A model generated the notes under the pieces. That model was not told the DNA's origin. It saw only the letters and a list, made by a program, of their open reading frames with translations, and did not search any database. DNA of 6,419 nucleotides, taken from the NCBI GenBank assembly GCA_021604885.1, contig BQJV01000199.1, positions 1 through 6,419 on the forward strand. Direction: 5' to 3'. This document shows positions 1-5,221 of this stretch, piece after piece. Both the position numbers and the translations under genes were made by a program. The first letter of the stretch is position 1; each line of letters starts with the position of its first letter. This DNA comes from Acidimicrobiales bacterium. Its GTDB lineage: Bacteria > Actinomycetota > Acidimicrobiia > Acidimicrobiales > Aldehydirespiratoraceae.

Positions 1-380
1 CCGGCTCCTCCCGCAGCGTCTACACCGGTTTGATCCGCGTGCGCCCGGATGCCCGCGGTACCAACGCCTTCCAGACCAACCGCAACCTCAAGCTCGGCGA
101 CGACGCGTGGGCCGAATCGGTGCCGAACCTCGAGATCGAGAACAACGACGTGCGCTGCAGCCACGCGTCCACCGTGTCGCCGGTCGACGAGGACCAGCGC
201 TTCTATCTCGAGAGCCGGGGTGTGCCGACCGCCGAGGCGGAGCGGCTTATCGTCGCCGGTTTCCTCGCCGAAGTGCTCGAGCCGATGCCGGTTACCGCCG
301 CGGCCCACAAGATCCGCACCGCGATCGCCGCCAAGCTGGCTCGCCAGGCTGCGGCCGAAGCCGAAGCCGAGGCGGCGTGA
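1..380 (+). CDS. sufD: SufD, Fe-S cluster scaffold subunit (C-terminal part; 5' end outside window)
   Basis: This is the C-terminal 125 residues of SufD, cut by the left window edge; the open frame enters at base 3, so the TTG at 30 is an internal leucine codon and not a start. SufD is the SufB-like partner in the cytosolic SufB-SufC2-SufD scaffold that assembles Fe-S clusters. The fragment shows the end of the beta-helical core (QTNRNLKL near fragment residues 24-31, PNLEIENNDV near 41-50) and then RCSHAST with Cys52 and His54. These correspond to the conserved Cys-x-His of SufD, the region that meets SufB in the E. coli complex. The helical tail FYLESRGV and RLIVAGF is typical of the family. 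The SufB hallmark (HEATTS, and QCDS upstream) is absent, so SufD is preferred over SufB. The last 15 residues are Ala/Glu-rich. Its TGA overlaps the next ATG by one base (TGATG), which suggests translational coupling. Confidence 0.93.
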   Translation, partial: GSSRSVYTGLIRVRPDARGTNAFQTNRNLKLGDDAWAESVPNLEIENNDVRCSHASTVSPVDEDQRFYLESRGVPTAEAERLIVAGFLAEVLEPMPVTAAAHKIRTAIAAKLARQAAAEAEAEAA

Positions 381-715
381 TGACCACCCACACCCTCTTC
401 CCGCTCGACGACATCGAGGCCGGTACCGCTCGCAAGGTGGTCATCGGTGACCGCGAGATCGCCCTCGTGCGTATCGAGGACGACGTCTACGCGATCGGCG
501 ACACCTGCAGCCACGACGATGTCTCGCTCGCCGAGGGCTTCGTCGAAGCCGAGGACTGCATGATCGAGTGCTTCCGTCACGGTGCCCTGTTCAACCTGAA
601 GACCGGCGAGCCCGAGTCGTTGCCCGCCGTGCGCGCCGTGCCCGTCTACGACGTGGCCGTCGTCGACGGCCAGGTCGTACTCACGATCGAAGCGTCGGAG
701 GACGACGATGAGTGA
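380..715 (+). CDS. Rieske-type [2Fe-2S] ferredoxin of the suf operon
   Basis: This 111-aa protein is a complete, soluble Rieske ferredoxin. The cluster-binding pattern is visible: Cys43-x-His45 in TCSHDDVSL and Cys64-x-x-His67 in ECFRHGALF, followed by the usual glycine turn (KTGEP) and PVYDVAVVDGQVVL near the end. Such proteins are often annotated as the ferredoxin subunit of aromatic-ring dioxygenases, but no oxygenase gene is nearby. In Streptomyces a very similar gene sits at the same place, between sufD and sufC, so a role with the SUF machinery (electron supply, or a cluster client) is the better inference; the exact job is unknown. I chose ATG at 380, which touches the sufD stop; GTG at 377 is in frame directly before it and would add one residue. 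The C-terminus is acidic (EASEDDDE) and overlaps the sufC start by 8 nt. Confidence 0.92.
   Translation: MTTHTLFPLDDIEAGTARKVVIGDREIALVRIEDDVYAIGDTCSHDDVSLAEGFVEAEDCMIECFRHGALFNLKTGEPESLPAVRAVPVYDVAVVDGQVVLTIEASEDDDE
697..701 (+). promoter_or_regulatory. Shine-Dalgarno site of the first sufC
   Basis: GGAGG lies 6 nt before the ATG at 708, inside the last codons of the Rieske gene. It is the strongest ribosome binding site in the plus-strand operon and fixes the sufC start despite the 8-nt overlap with the preceding gene. Confidence 0.75.
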
Positions 716-1496
716 GCTCGTGATCGAAGGACTTCGTGCCGCCGTCGACGGCCAGGAGATCCTCACCGGCGTCGACCTCACCGTTCGTTCGGGCGAGGTC
801 CATGCCGTGATGGGCCCGAACGGCTCCGGCAAGTCGACGTTGTCCCACGTGCTCGCCGGACGACCCGGCTACGAGGTCCTCGGGGGATCGGTCCGCATCG
901 ACGACGTCGAGCTGCTGTCGCTTCCGGCCTGGCAGCGGGCGGAGGCCGGCCTGTTCCTCGCCATGCAGTATCCGACCGAGGTGCCGGGCGTGGCACTTCG
1001 TGATCTCCTGCGCGCCTCGGCCCGCACGTCCGACGATGCCGACGAGATCGAGGAGGCGATGCTGGCGGAAGCCGCACGTATCGGCTTCGGCGCGAAGTTC
1101 CTCGAACGGCCACTCAACGTCGATCTCTCCGGCGGCGAGAAGAAGCGCAACGAGACCCTGCAGATGGGCGTGCTCCGGCCCGCCTTCGCCGTGCTCGACG
1201 AGCTGGACTCGGGCCTCGATGTCGACGCCCTCCGCCTCGTGAGCAGCCGCGTGGAGGAAGCGACCGAGGAAGACGGTCTCGGCGTTCTCGCGATCACCCA
1301 CTACAGCCGTCTGTTCCAGGAACTGCGACCCGATGTGGTCCACGTGTTCGCCGGCGGCAGGATCCAGGAAACGGGCGGACCCGAACTGGCGACCGAGCTC
1401 GAGACGACCGGCTACGAGCGCTGGGTCGAGCCTGCGGCGGCGAAAGCGTCGGCGGCGACGCTGCCGGACGATCCCTTCGCGGATCCGCTGGCGTAG
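708..1496 (+). CDS. sufC: SufC, Fe-S assembly ATPase (first copy, paired with sufD)
   Basis: This 262-aa ABC-type ATPase is the energy-coupling subunit of the SufBCD scaffold; it has no membrane partner and acts in the cytosol. All nucleotide-binding motifs are present: Walker A GPNGSGKST (36-44), Q-loop Gln87 in AMQYP, signature LSGGEKKRNE (140-149), Walker B ending in Asp164-Glu165, D-loop SGLD (168-171) and H-loop His198 in ITHYS. Compared with the second SufC in this window, the signature reads NVDLSGGE instead of the usual NEGFSGGE, Walker B is followed by ELDSGLD instead of ETDSGLD, and the helical region before the signature is about four residues shorter. About 20 extra residues rich in Ala, Asp and Pro follow the normal family end (GYERWVE). 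By eye the two copies are roughly half identical, so this is an old paralogue and not a recent duplication. A dehydratase-like gene follows after 4 nt, where sufS would usually be expected. Confidence 0.93.
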   Translation: MSELVIEGLRAAVDGQEILTGVDLTVRSGEVHAVMGPNGSGKSTLSHVLAGRPGYEVLGGSVRIDDVELLSLPAWQRAEAGLFLAMQYPTEVPGVALRDLLRASARTSDDADEIEEAMLAEAARIGFGAKFLERPLNVDLSGGEKKRNETLQMGVLRPAFAVLDELDSGLDVDALRLVSSRVEEATEEDGLGVLAITHYSRLFQELRPDVVHVFAGGRIQETGGPELATELETTGYERWVEPAAAKASAATLPDDPFADPLA

Positions 1497-1500
1497 CGCC

Positions 1501-1785
1501 ATGGCCGGCACCCTCCTCACCGCTCCCGAGATCGACGATCTGCTCGCCGACCATCCCGACTGGCGACGAGACGGTGACGGGCTGGCCCGTTCGCTGGAGT
1601 TCGACGACTTCACCGCGGCCTTCGGCTTCATGACCAAGGTCGCGATCGTGTCCGAGAAGCTCTTCCATCATCCCGAGTGGAGCAACGTCTACAACCGGGT
1701 CGAGCTCCGCATCACGGACCACGACGCCGGCGGCATCTCCACCAACGACCGCGACTGGATCTCCCGGGTCGATCAGCTGGTCTGA
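1501..1785 (+). CDS. Pterin-4a-carbinolamine dehydratase-like protein (PCD/DCoH family, COG2154)
   Basis: This 94-aa protein has the length and pattern of the PCD family, which dehydrates 4a-hydroxytetrahydrobiopterin to recycle the cofactor of aromatic amino acid hydroxylases. The motif KLFHHPEWSNVYNRVELRI is seen near 53-71, with the paired His56-His57 and the downstream His74, matching the three active-site histidines of the family; Gly77-Gly78 and Asp83 follow in the usual GGxSxxD arrangement. The ATG at 1501 is 4 nt after the sufC stop with no clear ribosome binding site, so translation is probably coupled. Family members occur in many bacteria without a pterin-dependent hydroxylase, and a role around the molybdopterin cofactor has been proposed for some; no hydroxylase gene is visible here. 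The family is clear, but the physiological substrate in this operon is unknown. The 3' end overlaps the convergent DUF2510 gene by 13 nt. Confidence 0.88.
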   Translation: MAGTLLTAPEIDDLLADHPDWRRDGDGLARSLEFDDFTAAFGFMTKVAIVSEKLFHHPEWSNVYNRVELRITDHDAGGISTNDRDWISRVDQLV

Positions 1786-2756
1786 CCCTCGAGCTCGGGG
1801 TCGAGTGGGCCCCCGAGATACTCGTAGAGCGCCACGTTCGTCGCGATCTGGTATCCGTAGATGGCGAACGCCATGACGAGGACGACGACGAGCCCGAGGA
1901 TCGGGACCAGCGCAACGATGTTGCTGGCGAAGTTGAGGCCGAAGACAACCAGGTTGACGAGCAGCACGCGACCGGCGATGCCGGGCCAGCGGGGCTTGAC
2001 GAGGTCGACCGTGCGGCGGAACGGGCCGCGGTCGCGCGGCGAGAGGATCAGGGTCACGCCCGCCATCGCGCCATACGGCCACGCATAGATCATCAGGGCG
2101 ATGTCGATCGGGATGAGCAGGACCAGGAAGGCGGTGCTCACCGCGATGAGGAGGATGTGGAGTCCGACCAACGCGGCAAGCGCGAGCGAGCTGACGAGGC
2201 CCCAGAGCAGCACGATGCCGACCCAGCGAGGCACCCGGCGGATCGCATAGGAGAAGCTCTCTCCGAGCGAACGCTCGGTGCCGCGGTTGTGGGCGCCGAC
2301 GAAGACCGTCGCCACCGCAAACCCAATCATGACCGTCGCGTACGCGATGAGGGCGCCGACGATCATCAGCACGAGCGGGCCGATCGCCCAATCGAAGGTG
2401 ATCGAGTCGAGGTAGGCCTGATCCTCCGGGAAACGGTCGGCGTCGAACCCGGGCTGGGTGACGCGGTCGATGATGTCGAACGGGTTTGGATCGAGACCGC
2501 TGACGAAGCCGGCGACGGCCATCGCGCCGCCCGTCACCATGCCGATCATCGCCAGCGCGGCGATCGCCAGCTGGCGTGTCCATGTCTCCTTGAGGAGGTC
2601 GAACCCACGCGAGATGACGGCCGTCGCGTCCGCGTTGGCCATGCTCGGCTTGATCGCCTTCGGCGCTCGGTGGTCGGTCCACACGGTGCCGTCCCAATAG
2701 CGGAACTGTGTGGCGTTCTCCGGGTCGTCGTACCAACCCGCGGGGATCTCGGTCAT
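1773..2756 (-). CDS. DUF2510-containing integral membrane protein, function unknown
   Basis: This 327-aa protein begins with a DUF2510 domain (about 5-32: PAGWYDDP, then QFRYWDGTVWTDHR), a short Trp/Tyr/Gly-rich module found at the N-terminus of many actinobacterial membrane proteins. It is followed by about six hydrophobic segments, near 63-86, 125-153, 179-199, 201-225, 264-284 and 285-306. A stretch at 88-122 rich in Asp and Pro separates the first two and may be a loop outside the core. The body resembles the loosely defined bacterial membrane proteins with repeated helical bundles (DUF4013 or YciC type), but I see no catalytic motif and assign no function. There is no signal peptide. The ATG at 2756 is preferred because DUF2510 begins immediately after it. 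It is transcribed away from the cysteine-rich gene, with 34 bp between the two starts, and runs convergently into the dehydratase gene. Nothing in it points to Fe-S assembly; it may be a passenger between the two suf units. Confidence 0.88.
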   Translation of the reverse strand: MTEIPAGWYDDPENATQFRYWDGTVWTDHRAPKAIKPSMANADATAVISRGFDLLKETWTRQLAIAALAMIGMVTGGAMAVAGFVSGLDPNPFDIIDRVTQPGFDADRFPEDQAYLDSITFDWAIGPLVLMIVGALIAYATVMIGFAVATVFVGAHNRGTERSLGESFSYAIRRVPRWVGIVLLWGLVSSLALAALVGLHILLIAVSTAFLVLLIPIDIALMIYAWPYGAMAGVTLILSPRDRGPFRRTVDLVKPRWPGIAGRVLLVNLVVFGLNFASNIVALVPILGLVVVLVMAFAIYGYQIATNVALYEYLGGPLDPELEGQTS

Positions 2757-2764
2757 CGGCGTCG

Positions 2765-2770
2765 ACCGTA
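2765..2770 (-). promoter_or_regulatory. Candidate -10 element (TACGGT), leaderless promoter of the DUF2510 gene
   Basis: On the minus strand TACGGT fits the actinobacterial -10 pattern TANNNT and stands 8 nt before the ATG at 2756. Transcription would then start at or next to the start codon, giving a leaderless mRNA, which agrees with the lack of a ribosome binding site. No convincing -35 box is visible. It is a short, degenerate motif in a 34-bp gap. Confidence 0.4.
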
Positions 2771-2782
2771 CCGCCTCGTACG
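2767..2782. repeat. CGTAC direct repeat spaced one helical turn, in the divergent promoter gap
   Basis: CGTAC occurs at 2767-2771 and again at 2777-2781 (extended to the palindrome CGTACG at 2777-2782), 10 bp apart. The two copies overlap the two candidate -10 elements of the divergent genes, so a single regulator could act on both. With five-base units this may be chance. Confidence 0.35.
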
Positions 2783-2784
2783 CT
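2779..2784 (+). promoter_or_regulatory. Candidate -10 element (TACGCT), leaderless promoter of the cysteine-rich gene
   Basis: TACGCT fits TANNNT and ends 6 nt before the ATG at 2791, the spacing expected when transcription starts at the start codon. There is no Shine-Dalgarno sequence before this ATG. It sits back-to-back with the minus-strand element at 2765-2770. Confidence 0.45.
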
Positions 2785-2790
2785 CACGGC

Positions 2791-3453
2791 ATGGTCACTG
2801 AGCGCTTCGAGGAGTTCGTCGATCCGATCGACGGCACCCGCTGGACCGTGGATGTCGGGTTCCTCGGCTCCCGCTGGCGGTGCGTCTGGGGCGAGGGCTG
2901 CCAGGGCATCCTCGATCATCCCGCCGAAGAGCTGAACCACGGCTGCTGTTCCGTGGGCACCGAGCTGCTCGATCAGGACGAAGCGATGGCGATCTCCGCC
3001 CATGCCGCGCTGCTCGACACCGATCTCTTCCAGCACCAGGCGTGGGCGCAGGAGCACGGGATCTACGAGGACGAGCGCCGGGCCCGTACCGCGACGGTGG
3101 ACGGGGCCTGCGTGTTCCTCAACCGACCTGCCTTCAGCGGCGGCGCCGGCTGTGCGCTGCATCTGCAGGCGGTGCGCGACGGCGAGCGCCCGATCGACGT
3201 CAAGCCCTCGGTGTGCTGGCAGCTCCCGTTGATCACCGAGCACGGCGAGGACGGCACCGCCCGTCTGCGCCGATGGGGCCGCGACGACCGTGGGCCCGAC
3301 GGCGCGACGATGGCGTGGTGCTGCACCGAGGGCGAGAACGCGCAGGCGGGGACGCAGACGACGGCCGACGAGTTGGCCGATGAGTTGCAGGCGTTGGTCG
3401 GTCCCGAGGTCGCGGTGGCGATCCGTGACCGGGTGCGGGATCAGCCGGGCTGA
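2791..3453 (+). CDS. Cysteine-rich, probably metal- or Fe-S-binding conserved hypothetical protein (YkgJ/DUF3109-like)
   Basis: This 220-aa soluble protein has nine cysteines in an ordered pattern: Cys31-x5-Cys37, Cys52-Cys53, Cys107, Cys121, Cys142 and Cys177-Cys178. The blocks CVWGEGCQG, HGCCSVG, GACVFLNRP, GGAGCALHL, KPSVCWQLPL and AWCCTEG resemble the YkgJ/DUF3109 group, in which spaced cysteines and a CC pair are thought to bind zinc or an Fe-S cluster; I recall similar proteins as conserved hypotheticals in actinobacteria. No signal peptide or membrane segment is seen. ATG at 2791 was chosen over in-frame upstream codons because those would run deep into the divergent gene, and because a TANNNT element lies 6 nt before it. 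Lying between two suf units, it could be an Fe-S client or helper, but this is inference. It ends in Gln-Pro-Gly and overlaps the convergent sufU, which ends the same way, by 13 nt. Confidence 0.85.
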   Translation: MVTERFEEFVDPIDGTRWTVDVGFLGSRWRCVWGEGCQGILDHPAEELNHGCCSVGTELLDQDEAMAISAHAALLDTDLFQHQAWAQEHGIYEDERRARTATVDGACVFLNRPAFSGGAGCALHLQAVRDGERPIDVKPSVCWQLPLITEHGEDGTARLRRWGRDDRGPDGATMAWCCTEGENAQAGTQTTADELADELQALVGPEVAVAIRDRVRDQPG

Positions 3454-3962
3454 ACCTCGTCGAGCGCCTGGGCGAGGGTGTTCCAGCTGAGGGTGGCGCA
3501 CTTGATCCGCACCGGGAACTTCACGACGCCCTTCAGCGCCTCGAGATCGCCGAGGCTGACATCGTCGGTGTTGTCGATGCTGAACGCATCGCCCTCGAAG
3601 GAACGGTCGTCGATGCCCATCTCGGACTCGCTGCCGTCGCCGCCGATGTCGCTCTCGTGGATGGACATGAGGCCCTTGAAGGCGGAGATCAGGTGGCGGG
3701 CGTCCGCCACCGACTTGCCCTTGATGGCGGCGGACATCATCGACGCCGACGACTGGCTGATCGAGCAGCCCTGCCCGCCGATCGCGACGTCACTGATCGT
3801 GCCGTCGTCGGCGACGTCGATGTAGACGATGATCTCGTCTCCGCACAACGGGTTGAAGCCGTCGGCGCGCACCGCTGGGGGTGTCTCGAGCTCGCCCCGG
3901 TTCCGGGGGGAGCGGTAGTGGTCGAGGATGATCTCTCGGTAGAGGTCTTCCAGGCCGGGCAT
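3441..3962 (-). CDS. sufU: SufU, sulfur acceptor for SufS, with an enlarged acidic insertion
   Basis: SufU takes the persulfide sulfur from SufS and passes it to the SUF scaffold; in Bacillus it does so as a zinc protein. The key residues are visible in this 173-aa protein: Cys40 and Asp42 in NPLCGDEI, Cys66 in GQGCSIS, and Cys155 in RIKCATLSW, the same Cys/Asp/Cys/Cys zinc set. The N-terminus (LEDLYREIILDHYRSPRN) is typical. The protein is longer than the roughly 150 residues of Bacillus SufU because residues 100-134 form a Gly/Ser/Asp/Glu-rich segment (12 acidic, one Arg) where Bacillus has only a few residues; by alignment from memory the excess is about 27 residues. Reading frame and flanks are intact, so this is an insertion, not a frameshift. 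It follows sufS by 17 nt and has its own good ribosome binding site. Its 3' end overlaps the convergent cysteine-rich gene. Confidence 0.95.
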   Translation of the reverse strand: MPGLEDLYREIILDHYRSPRNRGELETPPAVRADGFNPLCGDEIIVYIDVADDGTISDVAIGGQGCSISQSSASMMSAAIKGKSVADARHLISAFKGLMSIHESDIGGDGSESEMGIDDRSFEGDAFSIDNTDDVSLGDLEALKGVVKFPVRIKCATLSWNTLAQALDEVQPG

Positions 3963-3968
3963 CGCAGG

Positions 3969-3973
3969 CTCCT
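3969..3973 (-). promoter_or_regulatory. Shine-Dalgarno site of sufU
   Basis: On the minus strand AGGAG stands 6 nt before the sufU ATG at 3962, in the 17-nt gap after the sufS stop. It supports the chosen start and independent ribosome loading on sufU, in contrast to the ATGA-coupled sufC-sufS junction. Confidence 0.75.
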
Positions 3974-3979
3974 AGGCGG

Positions 3980-5221
3980 CTAGAACGAGAACAGTTCGTC
4001 GGCGGCGCCGAGGGCGTCCGCCAGCTGATCGATGTCGGACTCGTCGTTGTAGACGTAGAGCGACACACGGGATGTGGCATTGGCGCCGAGCACGGTCATG
4101 AGCGGCTTGGCGCAATGGTGGCCGGCGCGAACGCACACGCCGGCCTGGTCGAGGACCTGAGCGATGTCGTGGGGGTGCACCTCGCCCGACTCGCCCTCGA
4201 ACACGAACGACAGCACGCCACCGCGCTCGGCGGGCTCGGTGGGGCCGTGGATCGTGATCTTGTCGCCGTGGACCTCCTTGAGCTTGCGCATGGCGTAGGC
4301 GGTCAGCTCGACCTCGTGCTGGCGGACGTTGTCCATGCCGAGCTCGTTGAGATAGTCGATCGCCGCACCGAGGCCGACGGCCTCGGCGACCATCGGTGTG
4401 CCCGCCTCGAACTTCCACGGGATCTCGGTGGTGGTGAACCCCTCTTTGGTGACGTTGAGAATCATCTCGCCGCCGCCGAGGAACGGGGGCATGGCATCGA
4501 GGATCTCGGCTCGGCTCCAGAGCACGCCGATGCCCATCGGGCCGAGCATCTTGTGGCCGGTGAACACGACGAAATCGGCGCCCATGGCCTGCACGTCGGT
4601 GGCGAGATGGGGGACGTACTGGCTCGCGTCGACGGCGAGCAGCGCGCCGGCGCCGTGGGCGGCCTCGGCCAGTCGGGGGATGTCGTTCAGCGTGCCGAGC
4701 ACGTTGGACATCGCCGTCACCGAGACGAGCTTGGCGCCGTCGAGCAGGCGATCGAGATCGGTGAGGTCGAGGTGGCCGTCGTCGCCGACGGGAATCCACC
4801 GCAGCTCGATGCCCTTCTCGGCGACGAGCATGTGCCACGGCACGATGTTGGCGTGGTGCTCCATCTCGGAGATCACCACCGCGTCGCCGGCCTCGAGGTT
4901 CGCACCGCCCCACGCGCGTGCGATGAGGTTCATCGACTCCGTCGCGTTCTTGGTGAACACGATCTCGGAGACCGACGGGGCGTTGATGAAGCGGGCGACC
5001 TTGGCCCGCGCGCCCTCGAGCGCCGCGGTGGCGCGAACGGCGAGCTCGTAGCTGCCCCGGTGGACGTTGGCGTTCTCGGTCTCGTAGTAGCGCGCCATCG
5101 CGTCGATGACCGACTGCGGCTTCTGCGAGGTGTTCCCGGAGTCGAGGTAGACGAGACGCGAGCCGTGGAACTCCTGGCGCAGGACGGGGAAGTCGTCCTT
5201 GATGTCGGCGGGGAGTGTCAT
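3980..5221 (-). CDS. sufS: SufS, group II cysteine desulfurase
   Basis: This 413-aa PLP enzyme converts cysteine to alanine and leaves a persulfide on its own cysteine, the sulfur source for cluster assembly; it works with SufU. Visible features, N to C: VYLDSGNTSQKP (24-35), HRGSYELA (54-61), TKNATESMN (90-98), His123 in EMEHHANIV stacking on PLP, Asp198 and Gln201 in VDASQY, the PLP lysine Lys224 in FTGHKMLGP, and the catalytic Cys370 in VRAGHHCAKP. The short RxGHHCA loop marks the group II (SufS/CsdA) type rather than IscS/NifS. Length and motif spacing are normal for the family. The start ATG at 5221 overlaps the stop of the upstream sufC as ATGA, a classic coupled junction, and sufU follows, so desulfurase and acceptor are co-expressed. 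The position of YLDSGNTSQ (where many homologues have YLDNAATSQ) is a mild variation only. Confidence 0.97.
   Translation of the reverse strand: MTLPADIKDDFPVLRQEFHGSRLVYLDSGNTSQKPQSVIDAMARYYETENANVHRGSYELAVRATAALEGARAKVARFINAPSVSEIVFTKNATESMNLIARAWGGANLEAGDAVVISEMEHHANIVPWHMLVAEKGIELRWIPVGDDGHLDLTDLDRLLDGAKLVSVTAMSNVLGTLNDIPRLAEAAHGAGALLAVDASQYVPHLATDVQAMGADFVVFTGHKMLGPMGIGVLWSRAEILDAMPPFLGGGEMILNVTKEGFTTTEIPWKFEAGTPMVAEAVGLGAAIDYLNELGMDNVRQHEVELTAYAMRKLKEVHGDKITIHGPTEPAERGGVLSFVFEGESGEVHPHDIAQVLDQAGVCVRAGHHCAKPLMTVLGANATSRVSLYVYNDESDIDQLADALGAADELFSF

Noticed and set aside
107..379. Longer N-terminus for the Rieske protein from an upstream in-frame ATG at 107
   Set aside because: This would overlap almost the whole sufD fragment, and the added residues are Arg-rich and unlike any Rieske protein. 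The family begins at the ATG at 380.
1784..1802. Hairpin after the dehydratase stop codon as a terminator
   Set aside because: Five Watson-Crick pairs and one G-T pair around a 7-nt loop, lying within the coding end of the opposite gene and with no T-run; too weak to call.
1677..2801. Plus-strand open frame of 374 codons opposite the DUF2510 gene
   Set aside because: The translation is Asp/Arg/Glu/His-rich, which is the mirror of hydrophobic membrane segments on the other strand. The minus strand has the DUF2510 motif and clear helices.
1294..3501. Long minus-strand open frame of 735 codons
   Set aside because: It runs antisense to sufC, the dehydratase and the cysteine-rich gene and out of frame through the DUF2510 gene. 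Its translation is Arg/Pro/His-rich without any family motif, as expected of shadow frames in GC-rich DNA.
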